Shown piece by piece: positions 1 through 12,200 of a stretch of DNA of 64,000 bases. A program made the position numbers and the translations under genes. The stretch comes from Mansonella perstans (lineage: Eukaryota; Nematoda; Chromadorea; Rhabditida; Onchocercidae), in contig JBAMDO010000039.1 of the NCBI GenBank assembly GCA_037074765.1, positions 248,001-312,000 of the forward strand, read 5' to 3'. The stretch's first letter is position 1. Each line of letters starts with the position of its first letter. The notes beneath the pieces are model-generated. The model saw nothing but the letters and a program-made list of their open reading frames with translations. It searched no databases and was not told where the DNA came from.

Positions 1-2419
1 TTCTTGATTTTTTCTGTTGCTCGGCATTTTCTACTTTTTTAGGCCTTAAAAGTTGTATTTTTTAAGCCTTAGTATTCGTTGTTTTGTTTTAGAACATTTC
101 TTCGATTAATCTTTTCTGTATTTCTTTTGCTTGTATGTTAAAATTTTTTGTTTGAATGAAAGAATGCATTGGTAATTGTAAATTGTAATACTGAAATCAG
201 TGAACGAATTAAGAAAGAAAAATGAAGCAAAAAATTTATTGCATTAAATAAAATAGCACGTACCTTTTTATCCATGTATTAATAATTTTTGTCTTTCTTC
301 TTCATATTTTTCATAATTTCTAATATTGGTTGTTACTATATTAGAAAGCTCATTTATACTATGTATCACCAAATACAACAAGTATTAGCCAAATTTCAAA
401 AGTGCCTTTTCAAATGTTACTATTTTTGCCTTGATGAAAGATCAATTAATGATTATTGCTCTTTTGCTTCTATCATTGCCATCAACTTTGCTTTTTTGAC
501 CATAAATTACTTCAGAGTTCTTTCTCTTTCTTTTCCCACTCTCCTCTATTACTAATGCCTTCCCAAATTTGCGTTATCAGGAGTTATCTTATCTTCTAAT
601 GATGACAATGAATCACCTTGAAATTGATGTTTGAACAGTGCTAATCATGAAAAAAGATTACGGAATAAAAATAAATCATTTTTAAGACTTTTCGATTTTA
701 ACAATTAATAAATTTCATAAAAATAAAGGTAAACTTGCAGATATTTGTGAGATAATGCAATAATTCTATACTTTTTTGTGCTCAAGAAATAAAATGTTAC
801 ATGTTTAATTTATAAAATACATTCAAAAATATAATCGAAAAATCACTTATAATATATTTTGCTGATTATAGAGTTTATTAGCGAGATTAGTTATCGCAAT
901 TTTAAATTTAATTAATTTAGATTTAATTAATTTCGACAGTTTTTTGCTTTGAGAATACATACAATGAAATAGAATTAAAAATCAAGTTGTCTTATGTCAT
1001 ACGCACCAGTTCATTGCAGTTTAATTAATCCCTTTGTTTTGAACAGTTTTTCAAAATCCATTTCTAGTAGTAATTTGCAATACTTTATTTGTAGTCAATG
1101 CTTGATAATTAAATTTAAAACTATCGCAAAAAGATGAATTGTTTCCCGTCAATGTTGCAATCTTATCTGATAATTAAAATGTTTAAGTTTTGAAGTAGAA
1201 AACAGAAACGGTAAACTGCACAAGGTTTATTTAAATACAGCTTATTTTATTTTGTTTAAAATTTTCTGATCAATCATCGTAAACAGTAATGCAACATTGC
1301 TTAACCGCTTTCTTCCATCGAAGTATTTGACAATAACTATTTCTTTGAATTTTGAAACTCATAATAAAAAACTCATTTCAAAGTAACTTTTTTAGCTTAG
1401 TTTAAAAAAATTCTCCGCAAAATGACATAATTTTGCGAAGGATTTCGAGAAGAATATATTAATTTTATACGTATTCAATGCGAGCGTGTCATATGTGACT
1501 GGTAGAGCATTATTCTCTGAGATTAATTAAAATTACTTGCAATATGAGAATGAATTTGATGAAAGCAAGTTACAGTCGAAATATTTCACCGCAATCCTTG
1601 TTAATTTAAGGAGTTACATTAATCATTCAGTTTTTATTTTATTACGCATAAACTTTGCGTTCATTTCATTTTCCTAAACTTTTAATTGCCATTTTGAATT
1701 AAAGTAACATAACAGTGAATTATTGTAATGCTTCAAATATTATTTTAAAAACTTGAAGTGTAAATATTTGTTACTGAGTGAAGTATAATCAATTGTCATA
1801 AAAGATGAAGATGTGCCGTTTATTATAGATGTATAATCATTAGAAAGAAATCCATGAATTCTGAAATATTCATAAATATCAATTATTTTCAAGAGATAAC
1901 AATTGTCGAAAAGATTAATGCAGATTATGCCACTGATAAGCTCATTAAATCCTTGATAAACTTGAGTTATTAAGAGAACTTTTGAATAGTAAATAATATA
2001 GGAATAAAGATAATTAAATGAAGAGGTATGCAATATATATAAATGAATGCATAAATGACACAATATATCTGAATTTCGAAATTATTGGAAACATTGATTT
2101 GAATAAAGCGCATTACTAATGACTCAATAAAATAAATGGTTTCAAATATGAGTTATAGAGTAAATGGAGCTGAAAAGATTCAGAGGAAATAAATACCTTA
2201 ATAGAAATACATAGGAAATACAAAAGGGTATTAGAAAGAATGAGAAAAAATGATTTCGCATTTGTTCGAAAAATTTCTCTATAAAATATACAAGTCACTG
2301 AACTAGAGCATTTGTATCAAAATAATGAAAGGAAATGGATATTATTATAAAAACAGTTGACGAGTAATATTTATTATTTTAAAATTGGTGTTCCCGAAAG
2401 AATGCAAAGGAAAAAGCAA
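1..2419. other. Intergenic, no gene seen
   Basis: This AT-rich stretch lies downstream of the kelch gene. I found no exon chain with family similarity. The open frames on either strand are short, AT-driven and without paired splice signals. It may hold the 3' UTR of the kelch gene at its right end. Confidence 0.6.
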
Positions 2420-5400
2420 TCAGGTAATGTAATTCGGTGTAGTCATCCAGAGAAGTCTGCGACTGAAATTTTATTGGAAATAAATAATAACACACTGTAA
2501 GCGGGTAATTGATTAAATCAATGTCTGCTGATTCTTGTTACGAATAAATTGCGATTTCAAGTTAAGTAACAATGATTAGAATTCATCTCTTAATAAGTTA
2601 AAAATATCTTTATATTTCCCAGATTTTGGGAAGAGTGTCATCTGAGATTAAATTAATTAAGTCATTTATTTAATAACGAGAGAAGAAAGAAAAAATTATC
2701 AAAAATGAAAATGAGAAAAGACTTAAAACTAATTTACCTCATACTAGGTGGAAGTCTATCGAGAAAGTCGTCAATTATTTGGTTTCGCACTAAAGAAATA
2801 ATGCAAAGATCTCGCAGTTTCCATTCTACAATTTTTACTTTTTGTTAAGATTATTGAATGATTTGTTGAACTTTAATTTACTGGATGAAAATGTTAAGTA
2901 TTTCAAGTAGTTGTGAGGTAATTAATTGATATGATGATCAATTAGTCGAGTAGTACCTGATAAAGCAATCATTTTAAATGCTTCAAAGACATATTTGGCT
3001 AAAATAAAATAATAGTTAGATTTTTTAAATCTAACTATTATTTTAACTAATAATTGAATTTGACATTAATATTAAATTTCAATATAATTATTATTATAAG
3101 ATAGCGTTGATAATGATGCAAAATTGATGCAAATCTTAAACTAACCATGGTCAAGAACATTAAGATCAGCTATTTCAGAAATCAAAAATGCATCACCACC
3201 AATATTAATGAGTTCCTCAAATTCAGCTGATGGCCTTAAATGACATTATAATAAAATCGCACAAAAAGTTACTTTATTCTGTGCTCCGATGTTGTTTCTA
3301 AGTAGAAAATTTTCTGCGAATTAGATAGAAAAATATATATTGAATGCACACAGTATAGTCATAAATAAGACAGTGTATTTAATGACAATGAAAATAACGA
3401 AATAAACTTCATTGCTTAAAGAATATTACGTATTCAAATCATTATATTGAAACCAAGACTGAATTTTTGTGTTAAAGTATGGTGAAAAATATTCCCATTA
3501 ATTATTTCGCTTCGTTAGTGCATGATAATTATCGCGGGATTAATTAATCATCAATTTAAAAAAATATTGTTGTAAAGTAGCAATCTATCGCAGATGTCAA
3601 AAAAGTGACTTTAAAGTTAACTATTAATTACTAAATTAAGTGAAGAATTTCATCATTGCGAAAAAAAAAGCAAATTTACCTTAAGCCACCAAATACAAAG
3701 ACACGACTACCAACGATAACTGAACAATGTTGTTTTCTTGGTATCGGAGGACCAAAGCCATATTGCTGTAAAAGACGCCATTGAGATGTTTCAGGATTAA
3801 ACTCATGAAGTGTGTTTAAATAGCGATGTAAACGAGATTGAAAACCACCAAAAATATACATCATTCCTTGATATACCCCTAAAATAATTGAAATCGAAAT
3901 TTTCTCGATGATTACTAATTTGGACCGAAATTTAATTTGAATTGAAATTAACGAATGAAAATCAAATTACAGCTTACTTTAGTTGTTTGATTTTATTACG
4001 ATGAAAATTTTAAAACATCCTGATTTTTTGAAAATGTAACTGTCATATCTTTTGTGTCTCATCAAAATGGCAATTATTTGTCTGAAAAATTTACAAAACC
4101 TACATGCAGTATGACTTGAACGTTCACATGGAATTTCACCAGTCTCTTCGGGCTTTTCCCAACGACCCGTTTCCAAATTTAATACATCCAAGCCAAAGTT
4201 ATTCATGAAAATATCATTACCACCGAACACATACATTTTCCCGTTGATTACACATGCTGTATGAAGTTCTCGTCCATTTAGTGTCAATTCGCCCTGGAAT
4301 AAATAAATTTAATTCGATAACGAAAAAAACTGAAAAAAGTTTCGGAAAAAACTGAAAAAAGAAATTCAAAAAATTCAAATAAATCACTGTTATTTTTACT
4401 ACCAAATATTTCTACTACCAAAGAGAGGATGAATCGTTGTTGTTGCCATAATTTTATTTAATTACATTTATCTAAGACTACGATAGTAATTAAAAAATTG
4501 TGTTTTGAAATCATGCAAATTAACTTATCTGTGCAATTTCATACCATCTTCTTGTTTTAAAATGATAGACATCAACAATACGCGGAAAGCTGAAAAAGGT
4601 TTTTTCTTCCAAATTTTTCTTCATCATTCAGCGTTTTTTAATATTTCCAATTACAATGTTTTTCAGTTTAATCCATCAATCGTTTCACAAATCAATAAAT
4701 AAATAATATCTATACAAAATAGTAATAATTTATTAAGTAATTTAATACACTAACTGTTTTTGAAACAAATTTTCCCATTCATCGCTTATAAGCAAATTGT
4801 GATATTAACGTGAAATTAATCTTGGCAGATCGCTAATAATGTAAAATTAAGATGAAATAATAGAACCAAACATCTACGTTGCTAAATGGTGTCCTCGGCC
4901 ACCATATACGAACATCATATCATTATATACCACAGCAGTATGTCTTGTACGACCAGGTGCTGCTTCGCCAGCGTAGGGAATTACTGACCAAGTTTGTCTT
5001 TCTGGAAAAGTCAGACTGTTCCATTCGAATAATAATAAGAATTATAGTTAAATAAATAAATGAACCGAACCCAACAAAATTAATTTTGTTCATTAATCAA
5101 TTTCATTTCTATGCACAAAACTTGTTGTTAATATTTTAGGAATTAGCTCCATTATTTTTAATCTAAAATTAATAAAAGGAAAAAGAGAAAAGCACACCTG
5201 GATCAAAACAATACATTTTTGCGCAACAGATTAAGTTTTCTGCACAACCGCCCCACATATAAAACTTTCCGTCATATGTAACAACAGTATGACCAAATCT
5301 ATGACATGGTATTTCTTCAAGTGTAGCGCGAAGAGCAGCATTATCACTGCTGCTAGTATCATCATTACTGGTATTTTGTATAGCTTGATAGAGTTCTGAC

Positions 5401-6230
5401 GGTAAATATAAGGATCTACTTGACGCTGCTAATAATTGATACCAACGATAGGTTTCTGAAATTGGAAACAGTGGAAAGTTATGCCAATTCATTTACTTCA
5501 GTTTTTCCGATTCTTGCCATACTAATTAATATTTCCTGTTAATATTAATTGCTTAATATATTCTCTGACAAAGCAGTATAATTTGTTACAAATTACCTTT
5601 TTTACCATGTTGTACAAAAGTAATTTTTAAGAAATGTGAAAAGTTTTTTGAAATCACAATGATATCAGCATTTATCTCAATATAAAATTTTTAATTTTAT
5701 ATTCCAAAAAGAGTGAAATGTGATTGTAGTCAAAAATGGAATTTTGATGCAAGTCTGATGAAACACCTGAAATGCTTGCACAAGACTTGCATAAAACGAA
5801 CACTGAACAGAGCAAGCACGTTGGTGTAAGAAATGTTCGCAAAAGCGTAATTTAAGTAAAATTTGAAATGTTGCAATTTCTTTAGTATGTATTTGGAACA
5901 TGCACTAATTCATTCAAAAGTTATTTTCTTCAGAAATTTCATGTAAAAATGATATCACATCGGACGGATAGATGCATCTGAATCAGAATTAATGGCAGCC
6001 TTGTCCATAAACCAAATGAATAAAAATTAGTCTAGTTACATAAAAACTAAAAATTTTCCAGGAGATGTGAGCATACCGATGTCGAGAACGTGCACACCAA
6101 ATATCACATCATCAGGTAAATCATTCTGCGGTTCATATTCTCCAAATGAATAAATCTTGGAACCTAATGCAGCAGCAGCTTGATTAAATCGTTTTGGGCC
6201 ACCTTTCAATGAAACTGTCCAATACGTCAT
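2420..6230 (-). CDS. klhdc3: KLHDC3/Peas-type kelch-repeat protein
   Basis: Kelch beta-propeller protein. In vertebrates KLHDC3 is a CUL2-ubiquitin-ligase substrate receptor that reads C-terminal degrons; that role is family knowledge. Nine exons on the minus strand: 6230-6077, 5455-5198, 5001-4878, 4589-4529, 4293-4104, 3878-3680, 3234-3146, 2825-2738, 2462-2420. All phases chain and total 1206 nt, 401 residues plus stop, against about 382 in human. The start (TYWTVSLKGGPKR) matches the family N terminus. Kelch blades are visible as KFYMWGG, MMFVYGGRG, KMYVFGG, MMYIFGG and RVFVFGG, each with a following W. The C-terminal region after the propeller aligns with the family through the DLNVLDH segment. 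The first blade reads FGEY where a GG pair is usual. Intron 4 needs a non-GT donor (CAG|ATAAGT, see findings). Acceptor-like sequence lies 20-30 nt upstream of the ATG, so trans-splicing is possible. Confidence 0.9.
3005..3045. repeat. Perfect 19-bp hairpin in KLHDC3 intron 7
   Basis: Bases 3005-3023 and 3027-3045 are exact reverse complements around a TTT loop. It lies inside the intron between exons 7 and 8 of the kelch gene and would fold in either strand's RNA. Confidence 0.9.
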
Positions 6231-8253
6231 CGGTATTAATTGGCGAAATTTTCTGCACTTAAAAAAATTAATTAAAAACTTTGATGAACATCATCTAATA
6301 AGTGAATATATAAACAGCGTCCATCAGCAAAGAAATGAAATTAATGAAAATTGGAAATTGGGAGAAATTTAGACCTTCCTCAATAACTTATTACTTATTA
6401 GCAAATTTCTTATTTTGATACATTAAACTATAATATAATGTTCATTTTATGATTTCGTAGTTAATGATTAAATGATGAAATAACAGATGAAATTGAGAAA
6501 ATCAGTGCTAATTTTCCATGGATGAAAAAGTGCTAGCAATAATTTTAACTGATTTAAAATTGTAAAAAAGAATTCAATCTGTTTGAAAAATTATTCAGAC
6601 TTTAAATAACTCTACTTTTGATATGTTCCATTTTCATGCGTGGCATTTATCGCTCACAGAATTATATTCATCAATATAAATTAAAGTACACGCAAATTTG
6701 CTATGACATTTTAAAACAGTCATAATAAAAAAAATTTTTAAGCAGAAGAATTTTTTAATTTCTTAAAGAATAACTAAATAGCTTCATTAGATGTTTGCAT
6801 ACTTCAAAATTTGCGCACTATCAGTGATATTTGATTGCTTTACATAACTGTACTTAAATTGTATAATCCATCAAATTTTAATACATTTCTTTTTCTGAAA
6901 CAGTTTCGAAATTTCCAAAAATAATTGATAAATACATTCAAAAAAGATAATTTTCCCAAAATAAATAATCCAAAAGTCAGCAAGTTGTATGAATAGAAAA
7001 ATCTTTGCGAACAAAAAATCACTTTTTCCTAAACGAGGAATAATATCAAACGATGATGATCAAATAATATATGAAGACATGTAACAGACTGCTCTACAGG
7101 AAAGATACCGCGAATAGATCAATTACATTTATCGGACTAAGCAGACAACTGCGAAATGCTGTATGATTAAAATAGGTTCATGGTGCTTAATTAATAAATT
7201 CATTTTATCGTGACTTATGTGAATTCAAGTTTACTTTTGAAATTTTTGTAATAAAATATTTTAGAGCAGATAAATCAGCGATATTTCCAGAAAGAAGCGG
7301 AAAAAAATGAAATATGCAAAAGCGAAGAATAACATTTTGTGAAGTGTAGTCTGTCTCAACCAATTAAAAAATTTTCACAATTAAAATTGCAATTTTTACA
7401 ATTACAATTTTACAAAGTTAAAAAAAAATTAATTCAAATGAATTGTCTTAATTGAATTTTTATTTTGCAGTAAACAAAATTGAAGTATTTTATTTTTTCG
7501 ATAGCTATACCAGCAGATATTGTTTCTCAATTTTAATTAATTGATAGCCGTCTTATAATAAATTGCAGCGGCTAAATTACTTCCATTATATTTGGTGCCA
7601 GAAGCGAAAAAATTGGACTTTATCAACGAATGTTATAAACCTTCAATTTAGACTAAAATTTACATTGAACATTATTTTTTATTATTTCTGCTATCTATAA
7701 TTTAAAACTCAGTGCTAAGTCTTTCGAAAAAACAAGTGAAAAAGTTTCAAACATTTCAAGCATGATGAAAATATCTGATATTTGATATTAAATACCATCA
7801 ATCTTTTGCCACTTAGCAAACAAATGCCAAACTCCGGAAAAGGTTACATCAAGGAATAATCCTGATCTGGACACGCTTGATTTTTACATTTTCTTCATTA
7901 ATGGAAAAGTTTTTTCCCAAGCTAATATATTGTCGCACAGTCGTCAATGATAGTTTTTTTTTTTGTTGTCAATGATAATTTTTTGTATGTCTTTGCTTTT
8001 TTTTAAAAATTTTTTACAATCGAATTTGTTCCATCGAATCCGTATGAAAGAATTTTATTTTACATTGTCTGATTAAAATATTGTCGGAAGGTTATTTAAT
8101 TACAAGGTTGGTTTTTAAATCGATTTATTATTATTCTGCTAATTTTAATCCTACATTCGTAGTATTTTATTAAATTGCGTAAAATATTTCTTTTAGTTGA
8201 TACTTGGGTAGTAAAATTTTATTTCATTCTTTTAGCTCAAATCAACAGATACA
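6231..8253. other. Intergenic, divergent upstream region
   Basis: This lies between the 5' end of the minus-strand kelch gene and the 5' end of the plus-strand small gene, so it probably contains both promoters. I saw no exon-like sequence and no clear promoter element. Confidence 0.5.
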
Positions 8254-8741
8254 ATGTTAATATCATTTCATTTGTTTCGAAATAAATTAAAGTTGTTGCA
8301 GTCACAGTTACTTTATCAATTCATTTGTCGATCAGTTATGGTAAATAAACCGCAGAGAGAATTTATATTAAGTAAATGGAGTCCATATTTGACTACATTT
8401 AACAAACATCGTTCAAAAATTGTCTCCACGGTTTTTTATCAGAATATTTGCTTGTCTCCATGGGATCAGGTTATTTGATTTGATTTCATATAGATGCAAT
8501 CCGAAAAGATTTATTGGACATTTTTTCTTCTTTGCTGTTGTTTAAACCAGCAAAATTTAAACAAAAACCGATTAAACTATCACTAATAGGCTACTAAATG
8601 ACATTAACATTACTTCCGTATTATATTATAATTCGCGCCACTGTTTATCTTCTTCTAAAAAGTTCTTTGAAATTTTAATTTTTTACATATCTCAGAAATA
8701 ACAACTTTTTTTCTTTTCAGCTGTGGTATTCTTTGCACTAA
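8254..8741 (+). CDS. Small two-exon protein, unknown function
   Basis: Exon 1 is 8254-8469 and ends CAG|GTTATT. Exon 2 is 8721-8741, entered from TTCTTTTCAG, and ends in TAA after the residues LWYSLH. The product is 78 residues, basic, rich in F, L and aromatic residues, with the segment SPWDQ straddling the junction. An acceptor-like TTCTTTTAG at about 8226-8234 sits 19 nt before the ATG, as expected for spliced-leader addition. An AATAAA at about 8899 would serve as poly(A) signal. I do not recognise the family. Size and composition would suit a small mitochondrial or membrane-associated protein, but that is a guess. A second in-frame ATG (8338) before NKPQREF could be the real start. Confidence 0.45.
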
Positions 8742-9221
8742 ATTATGCAGGAAATGATATGCAGAAAAATTCACATTTTTATTGGTACCATATCATAAAC
8801 AATAGGTGTATAATTTCTGAATTAGATGGATAAATTATTTTATCCAAAATTTTGTTTTCACATTATCTATGCAATTTGAACATAATTTGAAGTTAAGGAA
8901 TAAAGAAAATGATACCAATCAAAGCACAAACATAACCTATCTCAATTTATTTTGAGTAACAGTTAATTTTCATACCAGAGTCGCACACATACTACAAAAA
9001 TGATGAACTTTGGAATATACATAAAATAGAATATAGCAAAAACATTAATGGGCTTCCTATGATCAGTAAAGTAAAGAACTACATTTCAAGTATTGCACTA
9101 TATAAAGGATACAACAAAGTGATAAAATTATGCTTCGTCATATATATCCTGTGCTTATTCGAATTATTGACTATTAATACTAATTAAAACATAAATAAAA
9201 AAGGTACTAGTCACAATTACG
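8742..9221. other. Convergent 3' regions
   Basis: Space between the stop of the small plus-strand gene and the haspin stop on the minus strand. It holds an AATAAA at about 8899 (plus) and a minus-strand AATAAA at about 8946-8951. No further gene seen. Confidence 0.5.
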
Positions 9222-12200
9222 TCAAATATCCGTTATTTGATGATTTTTCTTGGCAGTTAGTATGAAATCATTCCTCCTATCGACTTTCTGTGCTAACCAC
9301 TCCGATAAGCTGGCTGTAATGATATTATTAAGTAACTTCAAATAATTCAAAATGCAGACAATAATATCTAAATTTTGAAAAAATGCCGAATAATTAGTAT
9401 ATTTAGAAAAGAAGTACCATCAGAAACTGATCTGCACTGCAGAATTCTGTTTATAGTTTATAGTTTTTTGATGAAGAATAGTTTACGTTTTACACAAAAT
9501 CACTCACCATAGCGATGCAAATCTTTGAAATGATAAATAAAATCTTTTCTTTCACTCCTGCTACCAATATCTTTTTCAACCATACTATCGTATAAATAAC
9601 GCACGAGATATATTAACCACATCACATTTGTCGCAGAAGAAAACGGGAACCAATTATTCCTAATTAATGATTTTTTTAAAGTCTTTTAAACCCTTTTTTT
9701 GCCACAGTCATGCATTTTGAATGTCTAAGCTAGGGAAGGTTCGAAGATTTAGCAGGTATATAAAAATATTATCTCAATAAAAGTTTGGTAAAGTTATCTG
9801 GAAGATCATCAGTATTTAAAAAACTTTTATTTCAAGAAGGTAAGAATAATGTTCAGAAATCCAAAGTTCTTGATCACATTACTGTTTGAAACGAATTAAA
9901 GAGAAAATTTATTACTTGTTCATCATGCGCATTGCCCGATAGATTTCGTATTGTAAACAATTTTCACCTGTGAATAATTCATCATCTTTTGCCAAATCAA
10001 AAAAAATCGTTGATGTTCCTGGAATTCATCTGACTTCTGACCCAATAATCGATCTTCAAAACTCACGTTTAAAGAGATCTAAGACACATAATTGAAGTTC
10101 AAAAGAATGCATTTATTTGTCCCGAGAATTCTGCTAAAATGTTTAATATTAAACAGTTTATCACACCTTTAGACATCCTGGACAGAGTAAAGTCGATAAT
10201 TTTCACTTCCACACCGCGTGTGAGAATGCTAACTTCATTACCATTACAATTTGCTCTGAAAAACGAAATTTAATAAGGATTTAAATAAAATGGTCTCCAT
10301 GCACTAATATGAAAACTTACTTTATAGTAGCATCAGTCTGCACATTTCGTATGAGAATGTTGCCGCAATGGAGGTCACGATGTTCAAAAGAAAGTCGATA
10401 TTCCGCGACGGAAAGTGCCAAAAGAACTTGGTAAATGATGCTATACGCTTGGAAAACATTACCAATCTGTAAAACAGTGCCATTAGAAGTTTTTTTTCTT
10501 TATAAACTAAATCTTCAAATGAATAATTTTTATAACAAATGTTTTTTTCATGAAAAATTAGAATTTCTTTGCATGCGTTACTCTTATCAGCATGTAATAA
10601 ATATTGTGCGACTCCTTACTGTTTCATATAGACAGTAATTTAAAAGTATCTTTCATCGGAAAATTCAAATTAAAAATAAATACCACATATTTTTCCAGAT
10701 CAACCCCACCATCTTCAAATGCCAAAAGTAAAAAATGTTGACTAGAGCTAAAAATGCATGGATGATCATTTTCGGACTTCATGTGCTTATCGTATTGTTC
10801 CCACGCTGTTACCAATGATTTTGGATAAGACCCTGGAAAATACGTTGTTGATTAAAACATGTTAGATATAGTAGCGTTTATTATATAGCTTACCTTTAAC
10901 AACTATAGCTCCTCTTAGATGGATGAAGCCCTGTGTAGAATACCCGTCCTCGATATACTTCAGATCTGATAATTCCTTCGAAACTATTAGTTCTGCGCTT
11001 ATATCGCGAAATGATTTCTGTTTGTCTCCATTAACCATTTTCGAACCACCAACTGGAATTACCTAAATAAATAAAAACTGAGACAGGCAAAAATGCAGGG
11101 CAGGAAAGAAAAGACTAGCTGTTTTTCAAATCTTACCTTCAGTGCAACAATTTCCCCTTGGTAATTAACTCGGAACACTTCACCGAATGTTCCTTCTCCA
11201 AGCTTTATCGGATTCGATATATCACTGAAATTAATTTTTAAGACAGTAACTTACAGTATATTTTGTTCGTCATAAACATATATAGGTTATGAATAGATTT
11301 TTTCCTCAAAAACTATGACCTACAGTATTGTTTTCTTAAGTCGCCAAGACTGAATATTTTTCTGAGTGCAAAGGTGTAAAAGTTCCTGCTTGTAATCACG
11401 TCTTCGAGCATACTGCGCTGTCCAAGGAAAACCATTCAAATAGAATGGTCTGTTCTCCTTCAAAAATATGTTATAAAGTAATTTTACTCCATAATTACAA
11501 GTTTAAGGACTTCCTTCAAATTTCTTAACAAATAGAGAAATAGGGAAAATGAGAAATTTTCTAAAAAAAAATTAGAAAACATACTCCATTGCCATCACAC
11601 AGCGATAAGCTCCTATCACCTAAAATTTTTCAAATCATAAATTCTCAAAAATTAAGGCAAAATGAAGAAGTCAGCTGAAAACAAAATGAAATAACTACAA
11701 TCTCGTTCGGAAAGAATCGCAAGTCTTCCTCGATAACAACGGGTGACAGCACAATGTAAAGAGTGATTGATAAGGCAAAGGGTGACTAGTTACCTGCTAA
11801 GAGTTATTAAGGGACCACTTTTTGCTTTAATTTACTGGATGTCGACTGAATACAACTGCCTCAATTACATTTCATTTTTAAACCTAATTATGTCCATCTT
11901 ATTTTGATTTATAAATCTAACCAAACTTTAACTTTTCCCAGTCCTATCTCGTAGCTCAATTTTTCCTAAAAAAGTCATGTAATTGGAAGATTACCTTGCA
12001 CGGACGATGTGACATCTTCACATGCGTGTTCCTAAAGAACATTAAGTGCAGTAGCATCGAAGAATAATAAGTCATAGAAACATTAGTGAAAATTTATTTC
12101 GCGAAAAAATTTGTTAATTTTAACTTAAACAGGATACTTTTTTCGATCAAGAGATTTGCTTATTTTATTGTTTGAATGAACAGGAAAGAAAACTTTTTTA

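Noticed and set aside
1490..1565. tRNA-like A-box (TGACTGGTAGAGCATTATTCTC)
   Set aside because: No B-box or acceptor-stem pairing follows within tRNA distance.
4217..4405. 62-codon minus-strand open frame overlapping KLHDC3 exon 5
   Set aside because: Out of frame with the kelch repeat; a shadow plus intron sequence.
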